Positions 21,974 to 33,123 of a stretch of DNA of 64,000 bases are shown piece by piece. Where the stretch lies: assembly GCF_000002595.2 (NCBI RefSeq), contig NC_057006.1:7237325-7301324 (forward strand), read 5' to 3'. How positions within the stretch are numbered: position 1 is the first letter of the stretch; each line of letters opens with the position of its first letter. Made by a program: the position numbers and the translations under genes. This stretch comes from Chlamydomonas reinhardtii (taxonomy: Eukaryota; Chlorophyta; Chlorophyceae; Chlamydomonadales; Chlamydomonadaceae). The notes below the pieces were generated by a model. The model did not search any database. It was not told the DNA's origin and worked only from the letters and a program-made list of their open reading frames with translations.

Positions 21974-24562
21974 CTTTTCCCTTGTGCTCTTTACCGCGCG
22001 CAGTTCCTGGACCTGAATGCGCGGCCGGGCCTGCTGCGCACCGTGCTGGAGGCGCAGGAGACCCGGGGGCTGACCCGCAGCGACGACATCTCCCGGCTGC
22101 TGCCCGCGGAGGCAGCCCTGCTGGCGCGCGGCCGCGTGGTGCGTGGCGGGCCTCCATTCCCCTGGCAGCCCGGGATTCGGGGAATACAGCTTTCGGCCAC
22201 GTCTCGTCAGGAGGCCTCAGAATTGTGTGCGCAGCGCACGAGTTATGCCGCTGCGCCTTGTGCCACCACATGTGTGTATTAAACATTTGCGGCTGTTTTC
22301 GCGCTGTGGCACTCTCCGCCATCTCTCCCCAGGTGCGTCAGGCCAAGTTGCTGTTCTACGCCAAGATGGCGGAGAAGGCGCTGCAGACCTACGAGCGGGA
22401 CGGCTGGGGCGAGTACCCCACACAGGTGGGTCGTGGGGCGTGAGCAGGGCGGGCCGCAAAGGGGTCAAGCCACAGTACGCTGGCCCGGGATGAAAGTCGG
22501 AGAGGGTTCTACATAAGCAGGCTGAATGAGGCATACGATGCCAGCTGCGTTTACCCGCAATGGGCAAACTGAGCAATGCTGAACTCTTTGCCGCACTTGT
22601 GCAGATTGAGCCGGAGCGGCGCGAGATCCGGCCCACCGCCGACCGCGGCCCCATCCTGCTGTGTGTGGACACGTCGGGGTCCATGAGGGGGGCGCGAGAG
22701 ACCGTGGCCAAGGTGGGCGGGGGCGAGAGGGGCGGGGGCGGTTTGCCTTAGAAGGCGTCAACTGGTGCGACTGGTCGTGGATTCACGGTTTCGCAGGAAC
22801 CCTAGGAGCTGTGCCTTGGAGCTCCACGGGCCCATTCGCATGCTCATCATACCCATGCACATGCACGCGCGCGTACAGGCGCTGGCGCTGGAGTGCATGC
22901 GCGCGGCGCGGCAGCAGGAGCGCGGCTGCTTCGTGTTTGCGTTCAGTGGACCGGCCGAGGTGCGCGAGATCGAGCTCAACATGGACGCCGCCTCAGTCAA
23001 CAACCTGCTGGAGTTCCTGGAGAAGGTGGGTTGCACAGAGAAGTAAAGCACGAAGAGGTGGATAAAATGGGACTGGGGCTGGGGTTGGTGCAAGGGCAGG
23101 GGCGCTTGGGACGGAGTGATGTGGGTTCGTGGCTCCACACCATAGGAAGCTTGAAAGAGGTGTGGGGATGCGGCAGCGGGCACTCCCAGACGCTGACTGA
23201 TTTGATAGCACGAAGAGGACCCAGAAGGCCTGGTGTGCCGGGCCCACGGCAACTGTTGACAACATTTGCTTGGTCCTCTGCCGCTCTCCCCCCCCCTACC
23301 ACCACCACCAGGGTGGGGCTGGCGGGCCTTGGTTCACTCGGTTGGTTTGCTTTGGGTTCTGGAATGAACTATTCCCTCCCCCACCACCACCCCCGCCCCC
23401 AGATGTTCAATGGCGGGTCCGACTTCAACGAGCCGGTGAAGCGCTGCCTGGACCGCCTGACAGACGCCAAGTGGGCCAACAGCGACATCCTGCTGGTGTC
23501 GGGTGAGGCAGGGGGCACAGGGCACGGGGGCACATGGCACGGGGGCAGGGAGTCAAATCGCGCAGCTTGATACGGACCTGGCGTGGCGCAGGGAATGCGC
23601 AAGTAGGCGCCGCAACATTCGAACGCCCGCAGCCTGCAGCGCAAAGGCATCCTACAAGTCACACATGCGCACCGGTTACGCCAGCATGCACCTCTTTCCC
23701 GTTCGCCCAACCGCGCCCCCTAACCCCACTCCAAACCCCCAGACGGCGAGCTGCGGCAGCCCGCCCCCGCCATCATGCGCAAGCTGGCCGGCGCCAAGGA
23801 GGCGCTGGGGCTGCGCGTGCACGGCCTGGTGGTGGGCAGCCCGGAGAAGAAGCGCGCCGACCCGGCCGTGCTGCGCGCGCTGTGCACCAACTACCTGCCC
23901 AGTGGCAAGGTGGAGGTGCTGGTGCACACCTTTGAGAGCTGGGCGTCGGTGCAGGTGCGGCCGGGTTGATCGGAATGGGGGTGGGGGCGGTGGAAAGGGG
24001 GTTTGCGCACGTGTCAGTTGTTGCGCAAAAGTGGTGTCCCAAAAGCTTTGGACGCGGGAATGCCTGTCTGCTGTCCCTTTGTTGCTCATCCAGGCACTGC
24101 CCTGCCTTGCCTTGCCTTATACCCGTGATGTAATCCCCCTCCACACAGGCCGAGGCAGCCTTTGCTCTGGACTGGGACGACGTGGCGGGCAACAGCCGCC
24201 GCCGCCTGGCCAACCTGGCGCACGAGAAGGAGCGAATGGAGGAGGTGCGCGCGGGGGAGTGGCGGGGCCGTTTCTGTTTTGGGGCGTGTGCATGCGGCGT
24301 GAGAGCAAGGATAGGAGTAGGAGGGGTGACAGGGGGAGGACGAGGGTTAGGAGGAAATAAAGGGGTATTCCCGAAGCAGGGCCAGGCCTGCTACGTCTGT
24401 AAGCACGCACCATGTGCCCCACATATGTCCCCCTCTCATTCTTTTGGTTCTAAATGGTGCTGATACCCCGCCCCCTGCCCGACACAGAGCCGGCGCAAGA
24501 AACGCGAGTCCAAGCAGGAGCTGTCTCGCACCGGCGTGCTGCCGGCGCCCAAGAAATTCTGA
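19032..24562 (+). CDS. ViaA-like von Willebrand factor A domain protein, predicted plastid-targeted
   Basis: Sixteen exons: 19032-19352, 19610-19818, 19989-20082, 20239-20304, 20523-20567, 20852-21094, 21299-21358, 21558-21638, 22004-22138, 22333-22425, 22605-22712, 22879-23025, 23403-23502, 23743-23954, 24149-24244 and 24488-24562, giving 694 aa. The N-terminus (Arg/Ser/Ala, ending near CPVSCSVAAVDAPER) resembles a chloroplast transit peptide. The centre is charged and helical. The C-terminal third is a VWA domain: PILLCVDTSGSMRG (MIDAS DxSxS), CFVFAFSG, FNGGSDFNEPV, ILLVSDGELRQP (MIDAS Asp) and LRVHGLVVG. Layout and VWA sequence resemble bacterial ViaA, partner of the MoxR-type AAA+ ATPase RavA, more than ordinary integrin-like VWA proteins. 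A plastid role with an AAA+ partner (as Mg-chelatase subunits D and I work together) is inference. The tail KKRESKQELSRTGVLPAPKKF is basic. Start could instead be the ATG at 19092. Confidence 0.85.
20792..20851 (+). repeat. C-tract / (CA)n / (CAA)n compound simple repeat
   Basis: C15, then (AC)7, then (CAA)n run directly into the 3' splice site of ViaA-like exon 6. Confidence 0.9.
21936..21970 (+). repeat. (CA)n microsatellite in intron
   Basis: Uninterrupted CA dinucleotide run of about 17 units in intron 8 of the ViaA-like gene, shortly before exon 9. Confidence 0.95.
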
Positions 24563-25771
24563 GCAGGGCAGACCTGATGATGAGGCACGAACGAGAGGCA
24601 GTGCCGTGGGTGTGGCGGGATGGAAGCGAGGTGCAGCAGCGCGGCGCAAACTTGTTGCGGGCGCGATGAGCTGGAATCAGTTATGAGTCGCGTTGGCGGC
24701 TTTGCACAATCAATGATGCTTTGTTGTGAGTGGGTATGCTTTGTTGTGAGTAATGTACCGTGTTTGTGGGTGCCATGGAGACAGTCATGGCACCACGACG
24801 TATTTGCATCATCTGGAGCAGGGAGTCTTGTACGTCTCGGCGGGAACACCATTGTACTGCGAATGCAAGCCCGCGCACAGCTGCGGCGGCCTCAGATTGA
24901 GGCTGCGCCAGCGTCAGGCGGCTGTGGCATTGGCCTCGGCGTACTGACATGTGAGACAAATATATAAAGATAGCGGAGTAAGACTTTGGGTCTGTGTAGG
25001 CAACCGCATTCAGGGCTTGCCTCACATGTGCTAGCTTGGCAAAGTGTAAAACGTTACTGGTGGCCCATCGTACCGATACATACTGAACAATCACGCGGTT
25101 GCAACACACGGCAAAGTTTCCCAATGCGGCCCAATCGCACGTGCCACTTGTCTATGTGTGAAACTGCGCGGGATGATTCTAAGGCACATCGCCTTCCATT
25201 CGCTCTGGCGCACCAGGTTGCGTCCTTAGGCTTCACATGCGCAGGCATTCCAATGATACTTATCGTCGTATCGATCAAAACCAGCATTTCAGAGTTAATC
25301 AACTACCAACGAGAAGTCGAGAACCCCCGTGTAGGGGTGTCGTCCTAACGGATGCGTGGGGACATGCCAACAAGTCCACACGCCCCGCACCAACCGGCGG
25401 CACCCCTGGCACCGCCCTAGTGCATGCCCATCATGTTGTGATGGTGGCCCCTGCGTCAGGTTGGCACACACACCAAATACGGCGAATTCAAGAGACCAGA
25501 AAGATACGAATGCTGCACGCATGCACCAGCGTTCTTCCGTCATTTGGTAATGCCGCTTTCGTTCCGCCAGTCAGCCACGTGCGCCAGGCCTCCGGCCCTG
25601 CCACTGGAGTGCATGCAAAGCCCCTTCCGCCGCCTGACACACACGACGCTGTAACCCCCGAACCCAATCCAACCCCCCCCCCCCGCCCCCATACGCGTTC
25701 AAAGCCGCCTTGCCGCGGCACAGCGCCCGGCTGCAATCATGGAAGGCCTGCTTGGGCAGTTTGCAGCCCAT
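24563..25771. other. Convergent intergenic stretch
   Basis: Shared 3' flank of the + strand ViaA-like gene and the - strand gene at 25772. TGTAA at 25045-25049 fits the + gene with a 480-nt 3' UTR. A C10 run lies near 25675. No other gene seen. Confidence 0.4.
25045..25049 (+). terminator. TGTAA poly(A) signal
   Basis: First TGTAA after the ViaA-like stop; probable poly(A) signal. Confidence 0.45.
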
Positions 25772-26521
25772 TCACCCGTAACGCGCACTCATGGAGGGCG
25801 CCAGAATGATGGCCAGGATGGCGTACACGATGGAGGCGATGCAGCTGGCCAGAGCCGCCTGACGCACGGCGCGGCCGGGCAGGCAGCAGGGCAGCAGCAC
25901 CGAGATGAGCCAGAAGATGGGGAAGAAGAAGCCTGTGCGGCGCGATGCAATGCGCAATGTGGCGTGGTTAAAGGGAGGTGTGGTGAGGTGGAGTTGAGTC
26001 AGGAGCCGTGTTGGCGGGGCTGGACGGCTAACGTAGTGAAGGCATGGAAGCAGGAGGCGGCCTTACTTCCGTGCATTCAAGCGCACAGGCCCAACATGGC
26101 AAGCAGTTGACTTGACCCAAGCACGCGCAACAAGCTACCCACCCAGAAGGAAGCAGACCCAGGCGCAGCACACAAAGCGGGAGTCGCGCGTGTGGTCATC
26201 CGGGCCCCACATGGGGTGCGCGTAGACGAAGGACGCACGGTCACCCAGCACGGGCGGCATGGCAGGGACGCCCCACACCGGCGGATGCGGCCCAGGCTGC
26301 TGCTGTCCGGGGTATAGCGGCTGTGGCTGCTGCTGGTAGCCATATGCACCATCACCGCTGGGGGCGGCGCCACTGGTGCCTGCTGCGGGCACCTGCGGGT
26401 AGCTGCCGGGTCCGGCTGGGTACCCGCCGGCTGCTGCAGCCGTCCCCGTGGTGGGGTAGCCGCCGGGGTACTGCGGCTGGCTGGCTGCGGTCTGGCCGCC
26501 AGACTCCACATCCTGCGGCAT
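25772..26521 (-). CDS. Small Pro/Gln/Gly-rich membrane protein with two C-terminal helices
   Basis: Two exons (minus), 26521-26143 and 25932-25772, give 179 aa. The first about 100 residues are disordered and rich in Gln, Pro, Gly and Tyr (QPQYPGGYPTTG, GYQQQPQPLYPG). A conserved-looking segment follows, YAHPMWGPDDHTRDSRFVCC, then two hydrophobic helices: AWVCFLLGFFFPIFWLISVL and SCIASIVYAILAIIL, joined by LPCCLPGRAVRQAAL. Pro/Gln-rich N-terminus plus two tail helices with Cys at the membrane face recalls the plant 'L18a-like' small membrane proteins. That resemblance is in layout more than sequence, so no function is assigned. Start is the first ATG (MPQDVESGG); an upstream exon joining at the AG just inside it is possible. 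Head-to-head with the GPC1 gene. Confidence 0.65.
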
Positions 26522-26960
26522 AAAAGCAGTGCGTTGATGTGTGGGAGAGCGGGTGAGGCAGCAGGGCGGGTTGACGTGCAGGCGACCCGGCGGGAAGGGG
26601 CCAAGGGCGACAGGACCCGTGGGACTTTCCCTCCACACGCAGAGACAACGCCACTAGCTAACCCTCGCAGGAAATCTTTGCTGGCCCTGGCCACCTTTGC
26701 TGGTGGTATGCATGCACAATTCCCTGCAGCTGCACCTTGCCTTTGGGTAGCCGGGTGGTGGCGGGGGCTTGTTGTTGTCCGTCATTTTGTGTGCGCGTCA
26801 GTTGGGAGCTCTGAGCAAGGCTGGCGCAGTGCGTGGGTTATTGACGCGGTCGCAGAAGCGACACAGCGAGCAGCATGCCGTCATGCTTCGGGGGAGCCCA
26901 TGCGATGCGCAGCCTTGTAAAAGCACTTATTTGCAGGCAGTTGTCACCGTCAAGCAAACC
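26522..26960. promoter_or_regulatory. Divergent promoter region
   Basis: 439 bp between the start codons of the small membrane protein gene (-) and GPC1 (+). A good 3' splice site (TTTGCAG) ends at 26938, so part of this may be a 5' UTR intron of GPC1. Confidence 0.45.
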
Positions 26961-29165
26961 ATGATGATGGCTGCACCCGCCGCACCGAACGATTCAGTCA
27001 CGACAGAGCAAAGAATCCCCGCCGCGCCCACCGACGACACCGGCAACAGCCTCGCAGACTCGGTCGCGCAGGTCATGCAACAGCAACAGCAAGCAGATCG
27101 CTTACAAGGCATGCTGCCGAGCAGGCGTGAGGCGGGACCGGAGCGCAGCCCGCACGGCGGGGACGGCGACGCGCGCAGCGGCACGATCGCGACCGGCACA
27201 GCCACGACAGGTGGAGAAAATGATGCAATGCAGCCGGTCCGGGGCACTCCAGTGGAGGCCACATCGGGGAAGCTTGCCGCGTCTCGTGAAGCTGCGTCTG
27301 CGCCTGCTGCGAGAGACCCGGGCCAGACCCAGTTGGCACACGTGCAGGAGGGGGCTGGGGGCGCCGTGGCCGGCAGTAGCAGCGCCGGCGCTGGTGGCAG
27401 CAGCATGCAGGCTGGCAACAGCGACGGGGCCGACAGTAGCAGCCGTAGCGGCACCGCGGACCCAGCAGCCCCGGCGTGCCCCCCTGCCGCCTCCGGCAGC
27501 CCCAGCAGCAGCACAGCTGCGCGGCTGCCGTCGCCACGCCACGGAGTCGCAGCCGCGATCTATGGGTCTCGCAGTGCCAACCTCGTGTCGCCCAGCCGCA
27601 GCCCCTGGAGTGGCGGCGCGTTCCCAGGCTTTGGATCTGGATCCAGCGGCCTTCTGGCGGCTGTGAATCAGATGGATCCCGCCGGATCCGGACCGCTGTC
27701 CTTCATAGATGTTATGGAGTCGTTCGGCGTGGCGGCTGCGGAGGCTGCAGCGGAGCTGGAGGCAGCTGAGGCGGCGGAAGGCAAAGTGGCGGGGCCGGAG
27801 GGCACTGCAGCAGGTAGCGGTGCTCGTGGCGGGGGCGTAGCCGTTGCGGCTGACGGCGGCAGAGCGGCGGCAGCCAAGGACTCTGCGGCTGCAGACGGAG
27901 GCAGCAGCTGCGGCAACGGCGAGCGAGGCAGCGGCAGTAGCAGTAGCAGCGGTACCGCCAGTCGCGGCAGTAGTAGCATCGCTACGGAGGCGTACGGTCA
28001 GGGATGCGGGTCGAGGCCTGGCAGCGCCGGAGGCACCCGCCCTCTGCAACGCCCCGCACAGGCGGATGGCATGGCAGCGGTGGTTGGTGCTTCCGGCGGC
28101 GCCGAGCCTGGTGGCGCCGCGTCTGACGGCGCCGACTTTGGGTCTGAGTCTGGGGCCGAGTCGGAGGATGTGGTGGAGTTCCTGGACGCCACAGACGGTA
28201 AGCGGTTGGATGGGTGGACGGGCTGTCCGGTACCAGGACCACGTTAAGGTACCTGCGCTGTGAGCTCCCAGCTTAGGTCTGTCTGGGAGCGGTGTGGCGG
28301 GGCAGGCGGGAGGGGGCGGGGCTTGGCGGCAGCACTCAGCTGTCTAGGCTGCCGGGGGGGGGAGAAGATTTGGCCCAGCCCAGCCTCTAGTGGCCCACCC
28401 GCCGCGCTTGCCCGTCCCGGACCCTGCCCCTGCACTTCCCCGCACGCACTTCCGCCCCCTGACACGCATTTTGTTTCCCCGGACCCACACAATCAAACGC
28501 GCGCCGCAGGCGGCCCTGGTCTGGTGATGGCTGAGGCGGTGCTGGACATGCACGAGGTGTTCCACGAGCTGCCGGAGCAGCTGGCGGCACTGCAGGTGGG
28601 GCTGGGGGAGGCGGGGCAGGGGGAGGCGGGGGGAGGCGGGGGGAGGCGGGGCAGGGGGATTCCCGACCCGAGCGTATAGGTTCCAGTCCCGGGGGTAAGG
28701 CAGGGGGAGGCACGGGGTTGCGACAGGGGGAGGCGGAGGGAGGCAGGGGGGTGGCGACCGGGGAGAGGCAGTGGTTTAGCTGTCACCAAACCCCCAACGT
28801 CCCGAGGCAGTGGGGGGAGTAGCGGCCGTCGCGGCAGTGGAGGCAGTGGGGGCGGTGGGCAGGTGTGCTGGGAGTGGTGCACGCATGAGAGGGTATGCTC
28901 GGGAATGGCCTGACTGGGCATGCACGTGACTGCACGGCCTGCGTGCGCACGTGTACTGAGGCGAGCAGTGCAGACAGGTCCACAGCTGTCAGGCCGCCCG
29001 CACCCCGTGCTGACCGCTGCCCACTGTCCGCCCACCTTGCAGGAGGAGCGGCGTGAGGCGGTGGTCACACCGCAGAAGCGTCGCCGCGTGAGTGAAGGCG
29101 AAAGCGCAGAAGACCTGGGGCTTCTCAGGCGCATGCACCAGCATTTCACGCACACACGCACACAC

Positions 29166-29197
<32 letters not shown>

Positions 29198-30487
29198 GCC
29201 AGAAACACAGCCCATTCGTGGGCTCCTTGCTTTATCCTGTGTACTCCCCAGCTTCCTCGCTATCGCCTGCCTCCTGTGTAGTGGGGCGTCTCCTGTAACA
29301 ACATGCCGCTGCCTCATTCCCCGCCCTCCTTCACCACGCAACCCCTCTGCCCCTCCCCCCCCTCACACACACACATACGCACACGCACGCGCAGCTGGTG
29401 GCCCGGCTGAGCGGTCTGCGGCTGTTCCGGCGCGCACTGGGACCCCGGGGTCTGCTGCTGCGGGACAAGCTCACCTTCCTGCTGGGCGTGTCCATGATGT
29501 GGTGGGGGCGGGGGTGGGCGGGGGTAAGCGGCGGGTGCGGCGCGGTGCGGATGGGAACCGTGACGTGGCTGGTGGCTTTCCAATCCGGTGCCGGTATGCC
29601 GTGCCAACAGCTGCTACAGCTACCCACAATCGCATGCGCCACACGTTTGTGTTAGTACGTTACGGTGTTCACGCCGTCAACAACATTCCTACTGTTTAAG
29701 CTCACTAACTCACCGGCGTCACGCACACCCGGACCGCCGCCCCGCCCCGCCAGGACCTGTGCGTTCTGGCTGGGCCGCTCGCCCTCCTCCTTCTACCTGC
29801 TATACGGCGGGGTGGGGGCCGTGCTGATGGCGGCTCGCTGGGCTAGCTACATCAGCCGCAAGTGGCACTACTACCTGGTGAGAGGGGGGGGCGTGGGTGA
29901 TGGCGTGGGGTGGTGGCGTCAGGGAGCGTAAGAATGCGACAGGCGACAAGACGGGACAGGCCGACCAGCAGGGTGCATTAGGTGTAAGGGTTGAGTGGAG
30001 AATGCGGTGCAACTGAGTACGGTATGCCTGCCATCACATGTTCCCACCTTTTCTCCGCCCTCATCCCCTCCCTCTCCCCCCAGTACGACTTCTGCTACTA
30101 CGCAAACTTGCTTCTGGTGCTGCAGCTGTGGCTGCTGCCGCGCTGGGCGCCGCTGGCCAAGGTGGGCGCTGGGGCGGGGAGCGCGGGTGGGAAGGAGGGG
30201 CAGGAGAAGGGCCACAGCCTGCAGGGACAGCTGCGACAAGACCAAAGAGCGAGACGCATGGCTGAGGGATGGGGAGGAATGCTGAGAGCGCGCTCCGGGC
30301 TTGCCCATGCGCACGCTTCCTTACGCCCTGCCTGCAAGCCCTCTTGCGTGTTCGTATGTGTATGCACGATCAGGAAATCGACCTGCCCCATGCGAACACG
30401 TGCGATTGTGTGTGCGCGCACCCGCGCCCGCGCGCGCGCGTGTGTGTGTTAACAAACAACAAAACGAAGCCCGCCCAGCGCGCGCGC

Positions 30488-30528
<41 letters not shown>

Positions 30529-33123
30529 CTGTCTGCTGTGTGAATGCCCCTCTGCCAGGTGACCTTCAGCTACAACACGGGCCCACTAGCCTGGTCCATC
30601 ATCACTTTCCGCAACTCACTGGTGTTCCACGACCTAGATAAGGTGAGAGCGCAGGGGGGGGGCGGGAAGGGGCTGCGGGGCGTACGGAGTGTGTGTGTGT
30701 GGATGTTGTAGGGGGGGATAGCCGTCCATGGAGAACGTCGTGATCAAATCACAAGTTCAGAGGGGGCACCGGCGGCGTGCCCCAGCGATGAGTGGTTGGG
30801 GCGGCATGGGCTGGAGGCGTCGCCCTCGTGTGTGTGTTCACACGCTGGATGCATGGCACCTACCTCCGGACCTCCCCTGCACCGACAGTCCGACGCGCCC
30901 CCCACCAGGTGACCAGCTTGTTCCTGCACCTGGTGCCAGCCCTGGTGTCCTGGTCGCTGAGGTGAGCCCGGCCCACACACGTGCCTGTGCGCCTGCGGCG
31001 TGCGTGTTTTGACAACATGGGGAAAGGGAACAGCATAGATAAGGCAAGCGTGCGCGTGTTTGGCCTGTGTATGTGTGTGTTTTTAGCTTTAGCGACGCCC
31101 TCCGTGCGGCTGCAGGTGGTACGGCGACCCAGCCCGCTTCGGGCCGCCGCCGGAGGCGACGGAGCAGGAGCGGTGGGTCAGGCAACAATGCCGTCGGGCA
31201 AGCCCGCGCGTGCCGTACGTTTGGGACAGCACAACGAAGACGCAACGACCTCGCATGAACAGCATGGTTGTGTACATGGCTGCGTGCGCAAGTTTGTCTG
31301 GGGCACAGCGCTGCTGCGTCTCTCCCCAAGTCCGAGTCCCCTACCCGACATGCCAACCCTCCCCACCACCTCCTATCTTAATGTCTCCAGACATTAATTG
31401 GCCATTTTGGCCGTTTCCTAGACATTCCTCCCGGGGGCTAATGTCTGGGTTGAGACTTTGTTGGCCCGGGTTTGGGGCGGGTTTTGTCTCAATTCCTATG
31501 GAGAAGCCCCCAAACTGCCATGTGCCCAGACAAAAGACGGCGGCCACCCGGCCGGTTTTGTCTGGAGCTAGACATTACCCCCAAAACAAGATACGACCCC
31601 TGTGCCCGCCTCCGCCCTGTCCGCCCTGTCCGCCCTGTCCGCCCTGCCCGCCCTGTCCGCCCTGCCCGCCCTGTCCGCCCTGTCCGCAGCGAGCGCTGGC
31701 ACCGCGCCGGCGGGCTGTCCAACGTGCTGCTACCCATGGCCAGCTATGTGGTGTGGGCGGTGGCCTACTACCTCAAGATATTCGTGTTCTCACGGTGCGT
31801 GCGGGTGTGTGTGTATGTGTGTGTGTGCAGGGAGACGGAACGCGCGTGTGCGTAACTTCTAAGGAGTCATGCAGAGCCGCAGCGGGAAGGATCCGCACGG
31901 TGGTGGCAAGTGGCACGCGTGTGTCCCTGTGCCCCTGCACACGTGACCGGACCGCGAGGGCAACGCACCTCAACCTCTTCTCCCGCCTGCGCCCCCCCGC
32001 TGCCTCCATCTCTTGCCCCCACCGCTACCTCACCCCCGCAGCGCCAAGATCCAGCAGCGCGGCTACCGGACCCTGTTCAACTACGTCACCAGCCAGAAGA
32101 AGGTGCGACCGTCCTAGGCAGCCCTGTGCGAGGCCGCGAGTGAAGGGGGCCGAGTCGTGCGCCCGGCTGAGGTTGCCCATGCTCGCCTTGATTGGTCCGA
32201 GGTTACAACCCTTGCCATTACTTCACCGCTGCGGGTGTTGGTGCCGCCGCGGCGAAGCTCAACGGTATTCATCCTGGTGGTGCTACTGCTGCCGCAACCT
32301 GCCCTCCTCGGCGCAGGGCACGTTCCACGCCATCGCCCGCCGCATCCCTCCGCCGCTGCAGCCGCCGGTGTACCTGTTCCTGCACCTGTGCTTCTGCATG
32401 ACCACCTTCCTGGTGGCACTGGGCTGCTGGTACAGGTGGGGCGGCTGCCGGGGGGGAAGGGTGCTGGGCAAGGGCCTGCGCGCTCACCCGTGCCGTAAGC
32501 ACCCTCGCCTGCCGACGGCACTCGGTATGTGATTGCAACAAACTTCCGCGCGCAGGCCACGCCCGCGCGGCCGCACAACTAATCAAACCCGCTGGCCCGA
32601 CCCCAACCCCGACCTCCCGACAGTTTCTGGGCCCACACGGCGCTGCTGGCGGCGGTGGCCAGTGCGTCCATCTGGCACGGCGGCAGCTACTACTTCGAGG
32701 TGTTCGCACGCAAGTAAGACAGGAAGGCACGAGGGGGTGAGGCGAGGCACGGGGGGTCGGGGGCAGGGCAAGGGACGGGGGGGTGGAGGTAGGGCAAGGC
32801 ACAGGGGCAGGTCAAGACATAGGACGGCGGGTGTCAGGCACTGAGGGTGCGCGTGTGTTGCGTGGCTGCATGCGCGGTAGCTTAGGGCGCGCAGGTGCGA
32901 CCCGGCACCGGAACACGTTTGCAGCGGAGCTGCTCACTGTGTAAACCAGAATGCCAGCAGGATGTGGGAACGATGCTCGGCCACCTCCCCGGCTCCCAGC
33001 ACTGCCGCGTGCTGCACTGAAATGGCCTGCCCCCGCAGGTACCACGAGCACCTGATGCCCAAGGCGGCGGCGGAGCCGGCGCCTGCGCACGTATCAGCGT
33101 CTGCAACCAAGAAGGACGCGTAA
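26961..33123 (+). CDS. GPC1: Glycerophosphocholine acyltransferase (Gpc1/DUF2838) with long N-terminal extension
   Basis: Fourteen exons: 26961-28197, 28510-28595, 29043-29087, 29395-29498, 29754-29877, 30084-30161, 30559-30642, 30909-30961, 31116-31172, 31690-31794, 32042-32102, 32317-32435, 32624-32713 and 33039-33123, giving 775 aa. The C-terminal 340 residues match the Gpc1 family: RDKLTFLLGV, FWLGRSPSSFYLLYGG, YDFCYYANLLLVLQLWLLP, FSYNTGPLAWSIITFRNSLV, FHDLDKVTSLFLHLVPALVS, then RGYRTLFNYV and several further helices. The enzyme uses acyl-CoA to turn glycerophosphocholine into lyso-PC, salvaging phosphatidylcholine head groups in the ER. A species that makes little PC would need it for another head group, which is open. 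The first about 410 residues are Ala/Gly/Ser low complexity; yeast and plant proteins lack this. Start is at three consecutive ATGs after AAACC. Confidence 0.88.
28605..28760 (+). repeat. G-rich simple repeat in GPC1 intron 2
   Basis: Repeated GGGGGAGGCGGG and GGGGCA units give many G3-G6 runs on the + strand, able in principle to form G-quadruplexes. Confidence 0.7.
29149..29198 (+). repeat. (CA)n microsatellite in intron
   Basis: Nearly pure CA run with a few CG interruptions in GPC1 intron 3. Confidence 0.95.
30478..30527 (+). repeat. (CG)n(TG)n microsatellite in intron
   Basis: CG run followed by about 19 TG units, ending about 30 bp before the 3' splice site of GPC1 exon 7. Confidence 0.95.
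31374..31594. repeat. Possible short inverted-repeat (MITE-like) element in GPC1 intron 9
   Basis: About 220 bp with different base composition from the surrounding intron. The left end begins TATCTTAATGTCTCCAGACA. The right end, read on the other strand, also begins TATCTT and carries AATGTCT and CTCCAGACA a little further in. Inside, AGACATT and AATGTCT form two nested palindromes (31379-31396 and 31420-31446). It has no coding capacity and no clear target-site duplication, so mobility is only suggested. Confidence 0.4.
31612..31687 (+). repeat. 9-bp minisatellite (CCGCCCTGT/C) at a splice acceptor
   Basis: About eight copies of a 9-bp unit, CCGCCCTGT or CCGCCCTGC, run straight into the CAG acceptor of GPC1 exon 10. 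The array therefore serves as the pyrimidine-rich tract of that intron. Confidence 0.9.

Noticed and set aside
27102-28049. 315-aa minus-strand ORF opposite GPC1 exon 1
   Set aside because: Mirror frame of GC-rich low-complexity coding sequence; no introns or conserved motif.
28605-28760. G-rich repeat considered as telomere-like DNA
   Set aside because: Unit and spacing do not match the plant/algal telomere repeat TTTTAGGG; it is an intronic G-rich simple repeat.
31210-32532. 440-aa plus-strand open frame rich in Pro and Cys
   Set aside because: It reads through GPC1 introns, including the 9-bp minisatellite, and is out of frame with the conserved GPC1 exons.
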